This document shows positions 54,205 through 63,669 of a stretch of DNA of 64,000 nt, in pieces. The notes under the pieces were generated by a model. That model worked only from the letters and a program-made list of their open reading frames with translations, was not told where the DNA came from and made no database searches. Source of the DNA: Schlesneria sphaerica (GTDB lineage Bacteria; Planctomycetota; Planctomycetia; Planctomycetales; Planctomycetaceae); NCBI RefSeq assembly GCF_044336245.1, contig NZ_CP172346.1, positions 3,906,001 to 3,970,000 of the forward strand, read 5' to 3'. How positions within the stretch are numbered: position 1 is the first letter of the stretch; the number at the start of each line of letters is the position of its first letter. Position numbers and translations under genes: made by a program.

Positions 54205-57200
54205 CTACTTCGAGGTGGGGGCAGGTCGATCGAGGTTCTCGAAAATCGCTCGCGCTTGCATCTGACTTCGTTCCTGGCGGGATTTCAGCTCGGAACGATA
54301 GGACCGCAAAGGTCGCAGCATCAGGCGTTCGATGACCTGCTTGCGAACCTGCCAGTCCGTTTCCGAAACACCCGCCTCGGCCGCGATTGTCGACATGGCG
54401 TCGACCCCTTTCTCGACCGCGATCAAGCTCTGGTCCACGTCTTCCAGCACCTTTTTTGTCGATGTCTGGTTGATGAATTGACGGCTTTCCCATCTCGTTC
54501 GCAGGGTCTGGATCAGACCATTCAGCACGTCATAGCGCACGGAAGCATCGGGAATCGCCTCGGGGTGCTTAACCGTCGTTTCCAGGGCGACAGCGACGTT
54601 CCGGACAGAGGCATCCAGCGTCGGAGCGAAGTAAATCACGTGGAGACGATAGGCCAGTTCCCGCGCTGCATCTTCATCGCAACGTGCTAACAGGTCAGCG
54701 ATTTCCTGGCGGGCGAAATAGCTCAGCAGCGGATCATTCGGTTCCAGAAAAGTTTCGACAGCGGCGATTTCCTGCCGTGTGGGCCTCTTCTTCAGGTTGA
54801 CTGCATTTCCCAGCGCGATGAAGTAGTCGCGACGACGAACATCTTCGGGATGCAGTGTTGGTTTCTCATCAATGGCCTTCACCTGCTGCACCACCGTGCG
54901 GGGACGGTCCTGCAGTTGCCGTCGCAGGACATTACGGTATTCCCACCAGTGCGCGTCAGGATTTTCGTGAACCAGCTTCTGCTGGGTCGAAACTTCCCCC
55001 AATCGGCGCAGCAGTTCCAGTGAGACTTGGGTGTCCCCCAGCCATTCGACCAGTCGCGACCGTCGGCTGAGCACGATCTCGCTATCCAGTTCTTGTGGTT
55101 CGCTGGACGGTTGTGTCCAGAAAGGGGCCTTCGTCAATCGTGTTCGGGTCAGGACGGTCTGAACTTCCTGATGCTTGTTACCCCACCGCATCACTTCGAA
55201 CGGCGTCTGAGATCCCAACAGGCCGTTCAGGGCGGAATTGGCGGATTGGTTGGATTCCGCACAAATTTCTCCCAGCGCATCGTGATCGTAAGCGGGCTGA
55301 TTGAGCAGTGCAGACCAGTCGAGTGCACTGCGTCCGAGAATGCGTAGCACGTGCGGAGTTTCCAGCCGCGAGGCAAGTTCGCCCGGAATGAAGACCTCTT
55401 CCGAGTTGGCACCGAACAGCAGGAATTCGCCCGCAGCGGTCTCAATGGCGATCGTCTGGGAAAACGCCTGACGCATCGACTTCAGCACAATCCGCAGTGG
55501 TTCCGGGCCATAATCGAGACATTCAAATCGCTGACAGAAGAGTCCTCCTTCGGACAAACGGTGGGAGGCACGTTGATAGAACTCAGACGTGAATTCCGCC
55601 GCAGACGCTGCCAGCGACGAGGACGACGGGGTACTGAGAATGACGTCAAACGGTTCCGAAGAATCCGCCATCAGTGCCAGTTCCGGACTGACGTTCTGCA
55701 CCACCACACGGTCATCCGACAGCGGATTCATTCCTGTCTGATTCGCCAGAGGGCCGCGAACCAGTTCAATCAAACTGGAATTCCCCTCGACGCAGACCGC
55801 TTCGCGAATTGGGAAATTCAGACACGTCGCAAGGGGAACTCCGGACGAAAGTCCAAGAAACATCACTCGGCCCGGTCGCTCCGACAGGACCATCGAATAA
55901 ACAGCCTGCAGGACTTCCGGGGCAAACTGGGGAACGACGTCGGCGTTCTGGGTGACAATCGATCGCGGGATTCCCGCTTCGCGCAGATACAGCTCAGCGA
56001 CCCGTCCGCGCCAGAGTGTCAGCGAGCCCGACGGGCCTTCCTGACGATGAATCAACCGCAAGTCATCCAGACCCGTCAGGTGTTGCCGGTCCCAGCCCGA
56101 ACGATAAGCCACAAACGCGGGGGTCGAGAACAGGATTTTTGCTGTACGTGAGGCATCGTCATGGCTTTGCCAGGCAGGAAGCGACAGGGAGATCGCAGTC
56201 AGGCTGATCGCGACTGCGGCGGGTCTCCACGAAACGCTTTCTCTCCAGGACTTCATTTGAGAAGCGATGGCGGTGCAGAGCAGCGCGATGATCCCAATCC
56301 CCATGAGAGCAAACACACTCATGGTTCCCCCCAGCAGGTAACCGGCGATGGCGTGCCCGCACAGAAAGGGAGCCCCCCAGCCAATGTTCGCACAGGTGCG
56401 GGGTTGATGGCTCGGAGCGGCCATCACACCCAGAAGAGTGCCGAAAGGGACCGCGAGCAGCACCAGCAGTGCGACTCGACCGGCCACCAGCCAGGTGACG
56501 TTCGTCAGACGGGCGTTCATCCAGAGGGAGAGATCAACGATGTGCGGCTGGACTGCCAGCAGCAGACTGGCCGTCGCCGCCGCAAAAAGTCCACACCAGG
56601 CCACACGTTCCGAAGTCCGAAAACGACGCGGCAGCAGCGCAAGTCCACCGGCAACGCCGGCGATGGTCCCCGCCACCTGAGTCATGATGACGTAGCTGCC
56701 ATGGGGCATCAGTTGGTTTGCCAGTCGCTGATGGCACGACAACAGGATTCCTAGGACGAACAAGGTTCCCGCTCGCAGCAGGAATGAAGCATCGTGCGGG
56801 GTGGCGGTGATCGCGGAGGATCCCGCCGTCGATTGCTCCGAAAGGGTAGGCATCATCAGCAGGCAGATTCCGATGACCGCTGCCATCACCGTCGCGGCAA
56901 TCGCAGGGGCGAAGACACCCAGCCAGTGAGCCAGCATGACTCCGTTCAGCAGCAATCCGCAGGTCACCCCCAGTAAGACCAGGGGGAGCGACTGTCGGGA
57001 AGAGGAGTTTTCGCTGGCAGTGTATACAAGAACGGAAGACCAGAGGATGCCGGGAATCACCCACGCACCCAAGGCAAGAGCCAGCGAGACGAAGGATTTG
57101 GTCAGCGAGAATTCGAGCCAGGCGAGCGGGACATGACCCATCAGCATGCTCATGCTGTCCATCCACAGCGGATGCAGCATCGTCCACGCACACAGACACC

Positions 57201-57456
57201 AGATCAGGGACGAAAGAGTGACCGTTTGAGGGACATCGTCCGGGGCCGGACGCCATGAGGCGGCGTACCATAACATGCCGGACATCACGAGGCCGACGGC
57301 CAGTTGAACCACCGGATCGAAACCGAAGGTCAGGCTGAACTGCTGCCACATCGAGACAGCTGTGACCCCCAGGAACACCCCTAATGCGAAACGAACGGCG
57401 GAAAATGCCGCACGTCGTGTATCTACCAGCGCCAACAAAGTCTTGCCTGCAAACAT
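54205..57456 (-). CDS. Membrane protein with spermidine-synthase-like domain
   Basis: A 1083-residue protein. The first 410 residues contain about eleven or twelve membrane helices, including FALGVFLGVTAVSMWQQFSL and GYLLGGTMSVFALMGIGIIA. A Rossmann-like domain (about 440-680) follows: RPGRVMFLGLSSGVPLATCL resembles motif I of spermidine/spermine synthase-type methyltransferase folds, with VCVEGNSSLIEL as the acidic ribose contact and PFDVILSTPSSSS where the catalytic Asp motif would be. Such membrane-fused synthase-like proteins are common in Planctomycetota and have unproven activity. The last 400 residues are mostly helical (LLELLRRLGEVSTQQKLV-like, then LEDVDQSLIAVEKG). The start ATG at 57456 has AGGGA upstream. 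Confidence 0.8.
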   Translation of the reverse strand: MFAGKTLLALVDTRRAAFSAVRFALGVFLGVTAVSMWQQFSLTFGFDPVVQLAVGLVMSGMLWYAASWRPAPDDVPQTVTLSSLIWCLCAWTMLHPLWMDSMSMLMGHVPLAWLEFSLTKSFVSLALALGAWVIPGILWSSVLVYTASENSSSRQSLPLVLLGVTCGLLLNGVMLAHWLGVFAPAIAATVMAAVIGICLLMMPTLSEQSTAGSSAITATPHDASFLLRAGTLFVLGILLSCHQRLANQLMPHGSYVIMTQVAGTIAGVAGGLALLPRRFRTSERVAWCGLFAAATASLLLAVQPHIVDLSLWMNARLTNVTWLVAGRVALLVLLAVPFGTLLGVMAAPSHQPRTCANIGWGAPFLCGHAIAGYLLGGTMSVFALMGIGIIALLCTAIASQMKSWRESVSWRPAAVAISLTAISLSLPAWQSHDDASRTAKILFSTPAFVAYRSGWDRQHLTGLDDLRLIHRQEGPSGSLTLWRGRVAELYLREAGIPRSIVTQNADVVPQFAPEVLQAVYSMVLSERPGRVMFLGLSSGVPLATCLNFPIREAVCVEGNSSLIELVRGPLANQTGMNPLSDDRVVVQNVSPELALMADSSEPFDVILSTPSSSSLAASAAEFTSEFYQRASHRLSEGGLFCQRFECLDYGPEPLRIVLKSMRQAFSQTIAIETAAGEFLLFGANSEEVFIPGELASRLETPHVLRILGRSALDWSALLNQPAYDHDALGEICAESNQSANSALNGLLGSQTPFEVMRWGNKHQEVQTVLTRTRLTKAPFWTQPSSEPQELDSEIVLSRRSRLVEWLGDTQVSLELLRRLGEVSTQQKLVHENPDAHWWEYRNVLRRQLQDRPRTVVQQVKAIDEKPTLHPEDVRRRDYFIALGNAVNLKKRPTRQEIAAVETFLEPNDPLLSYFARQEIADLLARCDEDAARELAYRLHVIYFAPTLDASVRNVAVALETTVKHPEAIPDASVRYDVLNGLIQTLRTRWESRQFINQTSTKKVLEDVDQSLIAVEKGVDAMSTIAAEAGVSETDWQVRKQVIERLMLRPLRSYRSELKSRQERSQMQARAIFENLDRPAPTSK

Positions 57457-58105
57457 GACGTCCCTGCCATTTGTAAGGCGATCTCTCTCGCGCGGATCCC
57501 ATCCAGCGAGTTGTCCATCGGCGGTTTTTACCGGAATTCAGCGATTGACAGCAAGACCGACCTTGACCTCTCCCGACACTGATCCCGCTGCAGGCGCTGT
57601 GAAGGTGGTTGGCCACTTCTGATTCGAGGAAGCGGCGGGAAAATTGTCTGTTTGAGCAAGTTGAGCAACTTCAAGCCAAACCCCTATTTTACAGGGACGA
57701 AACGAAGTTGCTCATGTTGCGCAAATTGAGCAGGTTGAGCAACTTCAGTGTCACCAGTACGACCTCGCTGTTTGTGTTCAGTTTGACACGTGCTGATGCG
57801 GAATCGGAGAGGTGACCCCCGAAATTTTCTTTCGTGTTTTCCAGGCCCGGTGAGACGGGAGGGTACCTTGAGGTCCGCCGAGCGGGCCAACTGGGGTACG
57901 GCGTTCAGCAGTCGGCTGGAATTCCTGCCGAATTTTTCATCACTTTTATTTTACGGGAACGTGAAAATGCGTCAAGAGTATTTGACGTCGAAGAGCAGAG
58001 AGGCCGCGATGATCTCACCCACGCCTGTTTCCGCAGAAAGCGGATCAGCACCAACACGATCGAGATTTCGATGCCGGGGTCTGAAGCAGTGACCCTCTGC
58101 AGCGT
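57457..58105. other. Intergenic region with a repeat cluster
   Basis: About 650 bp between two minus-strand genes. Short plus frames (for example 57834-58121) have no family features or convincing starts. The notable content is the TTGAGCA repeat set at 57651-57747. No RNA gene was recognised; I looked for RNase P, SRP and tmRNA landmarks without success. Confidence 0.45.
57651..57747. repeat. Three-copy TTGAGCA-type repeat, plus/minus/plus
   Basis: TTTGAGCAAGTTGAGCAACT followed by TCA (57651-57673) is repeated with two changes at 57725-57747, and an inverted version lies at 57704-57725, whose reverse complement reads TTTGCGCAACATGAGCAACT then TC. Each copy is itself two TTGAGCAA-type units nine bases apart. 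The inverted middle copy can pair with either direct copy to form a long hairpin. It may be a protein-binding array, a transcript structure or a small mobile repeat. Confidence 0.65.
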
Positions 58106-58744
58106 TCAGCGCGCGAGATAGCGACTCAGGTTTGAAGTGACGAGGGCCGTCTCCGTCTGGGTCAGCAGCCCCCGTAGCCATTTCGACATCTGTGGTGAGA
58201 TTCGCCAGCGTCCCAGCGCATCGAACAGGGGAGTCATCCGTTGGGGATCAATTCCCATTTGCAATTTGCAATCGATTGCCATTTCGGGATCGAGATCGAG
58301 GAACTGATTGACGAGCAGGAAGTCCCCCTGACTGGGCAGTTCCAGATAGAGCAGTCGCAGTTCGCGGGCAAAGTACGCATCCAGCGGCAGGGTCAGATCC
58401 AGCGGGCCACCCGCCAGCGCTTCAATCACATATTCGCGTCGAGATTCCACCAGCCGCGCTGTCGTTTCACAGGCGGAATAGATCACGCTTTCGTCCACCA
58501 GATCTGATTGATGGATCTCGCGGCTCACATGTTTGTGCCAGGTTGAAGCGAGCAGTTCCAGCTGAACGGCGGGAGCCACTTCCTGAAGAAACGAGACTTC
58601 CCGCAAGTAGCCCCGGGAGTTGTCTGACGTCCCCACGGCCTCGTGCTGAGCCAGAATTTCGTCGAAGGTTTGACGAAAAGCGACTCGAAAAGCGACGTAA
58701 CTGAGCGTCGATTGAGGCAGCGGCGATTGGCAGATTTTGAGCAT
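58106..58744 (-). CDS. Hypothetical helical protein
   Basis: About 212 residues from the ATG at 58744; a longer frame to 58777 is less likely. The sequence is strongly helical and rich in Leu, Glu and Arg, for example SYVAFRVAFRQTFDEILAQH, EVAPAVQLELLASTWHKHVS and DAYFARELRLLYLELPSQGD. No signal peptide or membrane segment. I do not recognise a family. The next gene upstream on the same strand (59051) begins about 68 bp away, so co-transcription is possible. Coding bias and length support a real gene. Confidence 0.6.
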   Translation of the reverse strand: MLKICQSPLPQSTLSYVAFRVAFRQTFDEILAQHEAVGTSDNSRGYLREVSFLQEVAPAVQLELLASTWHKHVSREIHQSDLVDESVIYSACETTARLVESRREYVIEALAGGPLDLTLPLDAYFARELRLLYLELPSQGDFLLVNQFLDLDPEMAIDCKLQMGIDPQRMTPLFDALGRWRISPQMSKWLRGLLTQTETALVTSNLSRYLAR

Positions 58745-58811
58745 GAAATGAAGATGCCCCGTCCCCTGACTGAACACAAGAAAATCTGTCAGAAAATGGT
58801 GGTGAGGGGGT

Positions 58812-59051
58812 TCATTTTTTTATGTGGGCCGGATAACCGGTCACAATTGGAAAACTCATCCGCTGCTGGCCGGCAAGGTCCCCGACGGACCGTGAGTCAT
58901 AGGTGATTTGCATTGAAAATAGGGGTTGCAGTTCTCTTCCACCGATCAGGCTGTGTGGATCGGTGGCAGGGCCCATGGGGAACAGATCGATGAACTGAAT
59001 CCGTTCGGATGGCCACATCTGTGTGTTGATCACTGACGCTGAATTAGACAT
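58812..59051 (-). CDS. Small hypothetical protein
   Basis: A 79-residue protein from the ATG at 59051, with a strong AAGGGG seven bases upstream. It reads MSNSASVINTQMWPSERIQF at the start, then a region with PMGPATDPHSLIGGRELQPL. No membrane segment, no recognised family. The good ribosome-binding site is the main support. It is divergent, across 64 bp, from the large nitrilase fusion gene, so the two may share a control region. Confidence 0.5.
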   Translation of the reverse strand: MSNSASVINTQMWPSERIQFIDLFPMGPATDPHSLIGGRELQPLFSMQITYDSRSVGDLAGQQRMSFPIVTGYPAHIKK

Positions 59052-59115
59052 TTGCTTCCCCTTGGAACTATGATCGGACAAGACAGCGAGACTCTCATTT
59101 CAGTGGGACTACACA

Positions 59116-62100
59116 ATGATCTTTCCTGCCAGTCGCCGTTGGTCCGGTTGCGTCCTGATCTTGCTTACGTCACTTGCCATGGCCGCGTCGGTCTCTGCCA
59201 GGGAACGTGAGGGGCTGATCGATCTGGAAGGCTGGAAGACGCTCGCCCCCCGTGATGAAATCCAGCCCGACTTTTCACTTGTTAAAAGTGGCGGCCCGGA
59301 TGGGTCAGGGGTGCTGGTCATCAACGGGGATAAACGCGAAGGCCTGATGGGCTGGTGGGAGAAAACCGTCCCCGTCGAAGGGGCGACGTACTACAAGTTT
59401 CAGGCGTTCCGCAGATGCAAGAACGTCGCGAATCCCCGCCGAGCCGCCAGCGTTCGGCTCAACTGGCTCGACGAAAAAGGAAAGATTGCCTTACGGGACT
59501 TACCGGTCGTGGGACCTTACCACCCCCCCGGTCAGCCTGATCTTTCAACGGGAGAATTCCCTCCCGATCGCGAAACGGACGCAAACGGATGGACCGAAGT
59601 CTCTGGAGTCTTCCGTGCTCCCGCCTCTGCTCGAAAAATGTCGATCGAGCTGCACCTTGAGTGGGCCCCGGAAGGAGAGGTCGAATGGAGTTCTGTTTCA
59701 CTCGAGAAGACCGAACCTCCCCCCGGCCGCAAAGTTCGTCTCGCCACCATTCACTACATTCCCACCGGCAAAGTTTCTCCTGCTGACAACTGCCGGCAGT
59801 TCGCTCCTCTGGTTGCCGATGCCGCGAGTAAGAAGGCCGACCTGATCGTTCTTCCCGAGACCTTGACTCATACGGGTACCGGACTGACCTACGCCGAGGC
59901 TGCCGAACCGATTCCGGGTCCCTCGACTGATTACTTCTCGACACTCGCGAAAGAGCACAAAGTGCACCTTGTCGTGGGATTGCTCGAACGTGTTGAGCAC
60001 GTCGTCTACAACGTGGCTGTCCTGATTGATCCGGACGGCGAGATCCTTGGGAAGTACCGTAAGGTCTGTCTGCCCCGTACCGAAGTGGAAATGGGGATCA
60101 CCCCCGGATCCGAGTACCCTGTCTTCCAGACACGGTTCGGGAAGGTCGGGATGATGATCTGCTACGACGGATTCTTCCCGGAAGTCGCTCGTGAACTGTC
60201 GAACAATGGGGCGGAAGTCATCGCGTTCCCCGTAGCTGGCTGTAACCCGAAACTGGTCGCGGCCCGCGCCTGCGAAAATCACGTCTACATCGTCAGTAGC
60301 TGCTATTGCGATGTGAAGCGAAACTGGATCATCACAGGCATCTTCGGACACGAGGGCGAGATCCTCGCTCAGGCCACCGAATGGGGAACCGTCGCAATCG
60401 CCGAGGTGGATCTGGATCAGCCAACCATCTGGGGGAATATTGGCGATTTCAAAGCCCAGCTCCTGCGTCATCGGCCCGCCACCCGAGACGAAGCCGAGCC
60501 CCCGACCAAGTCGCCCAATCCAGATCAGCGGATCAATCTGAAGCTCGACACACCTCCCGTCAAAGACGCTGCTCCGGCGGCCGAATCCAAGTCGACCGTG
60601 GTCGCGGCGGCAACCATTCCTGCCGAAACGCTCCCGAGTCTCAGAATCCCCCCTCACGAACCGTTTGAAGCTCAACAGACATTCCGCGCGGTCGACGGAT
60701 TTCGACTCGACCTGCTTGCGGCTGAGCCTCTGACGACGGATCCCATCGCGATGGAATACGATGAGAACGGACGGGCCTATGTCATTGAGATGAGCGACTA
60801 TCCTTACACGGACAAGACGAAAGACAAACCCTTCACGGAAAAAACTGCGGACCTGCCAATTGGCCGGGTCCGCCTGCTGGAAGACCATGATGGGGATGGC
60901 AAGTTCGACAAGAGTACGATCTTCGCGGCGGACTTGTCCTGGCCAACAGGGCTCGCCATCTGGCAGGGAGGAATCTATGTCAGTGCGACCCCCGACCTGT
61001 GGTACTTCAAGGATACCGATGGTGACGGCAAGGCAGATATCCGACGCAAGGTCTTCACAGGGTTCCACAAGTTCAACGTTCAGGCGGTGATTAACAACCT
61101 GCGAATGGGACTTGACCACAGAATCTACGGGGCCGGTGGAACGAACGGTGGTTCCATCATCCGTGTTGCCGATGGCGAGGCGAAGCCGCGCAAGATGGCG
61201 ACCAACGATTTCTGGTTCGATCCTCATCACGAACAGTTTGAACTGATTTCCGGGGGGGCTCGATTCGGGCAGACGTTCGATGACTGGGGAAACCGCTTCA
61301 TCTGCAACATCCGTAATCCGGTACGGCATGCCGTCATCGATGATCGCTACGTGTCGCGGAATCCGCTGCATCCGGTAGTCTCGCCGATGCACGATGCGGC
61401 CGAAGCAGGGGATACGCTTGCGGTCTATCGGACAAGTCCGCCGGAACCGTGGCGCGTGATCAATGCTCAGCGACTCGCTTCGGACCCGACTGTCATCTCA
61501 CCGCGCAGTGAATCTGTTGCAGCCGGTTACGTGACATCGACGTGCGGCATCACTGTCTACCGCGGGGCCGCGTATCCACCCGAATACTACGGCACGGTCT
61601 TCCTCGGCGAAGTCGCCGCCAACCTGATCCACCGTCAGCGACTGACTCCCGACAGTCTGACGTTCCGGGCACAGCGCATTGATGAGCAGGAAGAGTTTCT
61701 GACATCGACCGACAACTGGTTCCGTCCGGTCAATTTCGTCAACGCCCCCGATGGCACGCTGCACGTGCTGGATATGTATCGCGAAACGATCGAGCATCCA
61801 TGGTCGATTCCCGACGACATCAAAGCCCGACTCGATCTGGAAAGTGGTCGCGATCGGGGCCGGATCTATCGGCTGACCCCACCTAATTTCAAACCGACCC
61901 CGCCTCCGCGACTTGGCCAGGCCACCACAGCCGAACTGGTCGCGTCACTGGAAAATCCGAACTCGTGGTGGCGTGAAACGGCACATCGGCTGTTGTATGA
62001 ACGGCAGGATCCTGCCGCTGTTCCTCTGTTGCAGGCCCTTTTGCGGAAGCGATCACCGGACAGCGTTACGGCGGTACCACCGGTGACCGCCCTGGGACGC

Positions 62101-63669
62101 CTGCACGCACTGTGGTCACTGGAAGGACTGAAAGCGCTGCGGGAAGAAGACCTGCTGCTAGCCCTGAACGACGCGGTTCCAGGTGTACGTGAGAACGCGA
62201 TCAAACTGGCTGAGTCTCGTATTACATCGTCTGAGACCCTCGCCAGGAAGGTCATGGAGATGACCACCGACGCGGATTTGCGCGTCCGTTGCCGCGCCGC
62301 CTTCATCGCCGGAAATGGACACGCGCCCGAGGGGGTGACCCTGCTGGCGAATGTCGCGATGCGTGATCCGCACGATCCCTGGGTGCGAACAGTTGTCTTG
62401 AGTGCCGTGCCGGAAATTTCTGACGATCTGTTGATCGCGGTTACAGAAAACTCATTCCAGGTCATCGCACATCAGTCCGGCGCGTCTGCCGCAACCGAGT
62501 CTGCGAATGCGGAGACCGCGGGAACGGATGCCGCGGCGCAAAGCCTGCCACTGGCCACCATTCGTTCGCTGGCCATGCTGGTCGGAAAGCGAAACCACGA
62601 AGACGATCTGCGGCGAGTCCTCGTCGCGTTGACGCCTAAGACCAATCCCGGTCCCGGAGGGGCCTCGCGTCGACTGGTCCGGCGAGAAGTGGTTCTGGGA
62701 CTGAGCGAAGGTCTCAGTGCTCATAACCTTGTCCTTACCGAAGTTGCTGCGAGACTCGAACCAGGTGCGTCGGCATGGATTGCCGAACTGGTCACGGAGG
62801 CGCGTGAACTGGCTCTGAATGAGTCTGCTTCGACGGACGCTCGCGTGCAGGCAATCACTCTGATGGGGCAGGGAGCCAAGGCAGATGCGGAACCGGTGCT
62901 GCTTGGTCTACTGGATCTCAAAGAGCCGCAGGAAGTGCAGCTTGCCGCGGTGCGTGCCCTGGTCCTTCACAGTCAGCCGGATCTGCCCCAGAAGTTGCTC
63001 GCCCAGTACCGGGGAATGACTCCTGCACTCCGTAATGAAGTTGTCCACCAGTTGCTGTCACGCGGCGCCTGGGTCGTGTCGATTCTCGACGCGATTGACG
63101 ATAAGACCCTGTCGATCGGTGATATCCCGTTTGGACGACGAGCCACACTCTTGCGGCACGCAGACGAGGCGGTCCGGAAGCGGTCGCAGGCGATTTTCAG
63201 CCGCGAATCACTGAGCAGTCGGCAGTCTGTCGTCGAACAGTATCAGTCGGCCCTCAGTCTGGCCGGGGACCGCGAGCGAGGCCAGAAAGTCTCGCAGAAG
63301 ATTTGTCAGACATGTCATCGGCTGGGAGGACAAGGTCGCGATGTCGGTCCCGCCCTGGAAACGATCCGGCATCGCTCACCCGGCGAAGTGCTGCTGCATG
63401 TGCTGGATCCCAATCGCGAAGTCTCGCCCAACTTTCTGGAGTATGTTGTGATCCTGAAGAATGGGACGACGACGTCGGGCGTGATTGCGTCTGAGACACC
63501 GACAAGCATTACCTTGCGACGGGCCGAGGGGGCTTCGGAAACGATCCTGCGAAGTGATATCGAAGAACTCTCCAGTACCGGCAAATCGATCATGCCTGAA
63601 GGGCTGGAAAAGCAGATCTCGCCGCAAGAGATGGCTGACCTGCTGTCCTATCTGCTGAGGAGCAAGTAA
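59116..63669 (+). CDS. Nitrilase / PVC dehydrogenase / HEAT / cytochrome c fusion
   Basis: A 1517-residue exported protein (signal VLILLTSLAMAASVSA). Residues of about 30-200 look like a carbohydrate-binding-like beta domain. Residues 205-450 are a carbon-nitrogen hydrolase with the full catalytic triad: Glu248 in LIVLPETLTHTG, Lys316 in GKYRKVCLPRTE and Cys349 in MMICYDGFFPE. Residues of about 510-930 are a PVC-type membrane-bound dehydrogenase propeller (FRAVDGFRLDLLAAEPL, DHDGDGKFD, TDGDGKADIRRKVFTGF). HEAT-like repeats follow (about 930-1380), then one haem site CQTCH at 1397-1401 and the C-terminal planctomycete haem-binding domain. It would hydrolyse an amide or nitrile and perform an oxidation outside the cytoplasm. 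An amidohydrolase gene overlaps its stop. Confidence 0.85.
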   Translation: MIFPASRRWSGCVLILLTSLAMAASVSAREREGLIDLEGWKTLAPRDEIQPDFSLVKSGGPDGSGVLVINGDKREGLMGWWEKTVPVEGATYYKFQAFRRCKNVANPRRAASVRLNWLDEKGKIALRDLPVVGPYHPPGQPDLSTGEFPPDRETDANGWTEVSGVFRAPASARKMSIELHLEWAPEGEVEWSSVSLEKTEPPPGRKVRLATIHYIPTGKVSPADNCRQFAPLVADAASKKADLIVLPETLTHTGTGLTYAEAAEPIPGPSTDYFSTLAKEHKVHLVVGLLERVEHVVYNVAVLIDPDGEILGKYRKVCLPRTEVEMGITPGSEYPVFQTRFGKVGMMICYDGFFPEVARELSNNGAEVIAFPVAGCNPKLVAARACENHVYIVSSCYCDVKRNWIITGIFGHEGEILAQATEWGTVAIAEVDLDQPTIWGNIGDFKAQLLRHRPATRDEAEPPTKSPNPDQRINLKLDTPPVKDAAPAAESKSTVVAAATIPAETLPSLRIPPHEPFEAQQTFRAVDGFRLDLLAAEPLTTDPIAMEYDENGRAYVIEMSDYPYTDKTKDKPFTEKTADLPIGRVRLLEDHDGDGKFDKSTIFAADLSWPTGLAIWQGGIYVSATPDLWYFKDTDGDGKADIRRKVFTGFHKFNVQAVINNLRMGLDHRIYGAGGTNGGSIIRVADGEAKPRKMATNDFWFDPHHEQFELISGGARFGQTFDDWGNRFICNIRNPVRHAVIDDRYVSRNPLHPVVSPMHDAAEAGDTLAVYRTSPPEPWRVINAQRLASDPTVISPRSESVAAGYVTSTCGITVYRGAAYPPEYYGTVFLGEVAANLIHRQRLTPDSLTFRAQRIDEQEEFLTSTDNWFRPVNFVNAPDGTLHVLDMYRETIEHPWSIPDDIKARLDLESGRDRGRIYRLTPPNFKPTPPPRLGQATTAELVASLENPNSWWRETAHRLLYERQDPAAVPLLQALLRKRSPDSVTAVPPVTALGRLHALWSLEGLKALREEDLLLALNDAVPGVRENAIKLAESRITSSETLARKVMEMTTDADLRVRCRAAFIAGNGHAPEGVTLLANVAMRDPHDPWVRTVVLSAVPEISDDLLIAVTENSFQVIAHQSGASAATESANAETAGTDAAAQSLPLATIRSLAMLVGKRNHEDDLRRVLVALTPKTNPGPGGASRRLVRREVVLGLSEGLSAHNLVLTEVAARLEPGASAWIAELVTEARELALNESASTDARVQAITLMGQGAKADAEPVLLGLLDLKEPQEVQLAAVRALVLHSQPDLPQKLLAQYRGMTPALRNEVVHQLLSRGAWVVSILDAIDDKTLSIGDIPFGRRATLLRHADEAVRKRSQAIFSRESLSSRQSVVEQYQSALSLAGDRERGQKVSQKICQTCHRLGGQGRDVGPALETIRHRSPGEVLLHVLDPNREVSPNFLEYVVILKNGTTTSGVIASETPTSITLRRAEGASETILRSDIEELSSTGKSIMPEGLEKQISPQEMADLLSYLLRSK

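Noticed and set aside
56534..57616. 360-residue minus-strand frame in another phase over the spermidine-synthase-like gene
   Set aside because: It overlaps the membrane-helix region of the real gene on the same strand and has shadow-type composition (Arg, Ser, Cys, His rich).
57834..58121. Plus-strand frames of 95-100 codons in the repeat-containing intergenic region
   Set aside because: Two phases are open over the same stretch, neither has a clear start signal or family motif.
59698..61392. 564-residue minus-strand frame inside the nitrilase fusion gene
   Set aside because: The plus-strand gene has catalytic motifs across this stretch; the antisense translation shows none.
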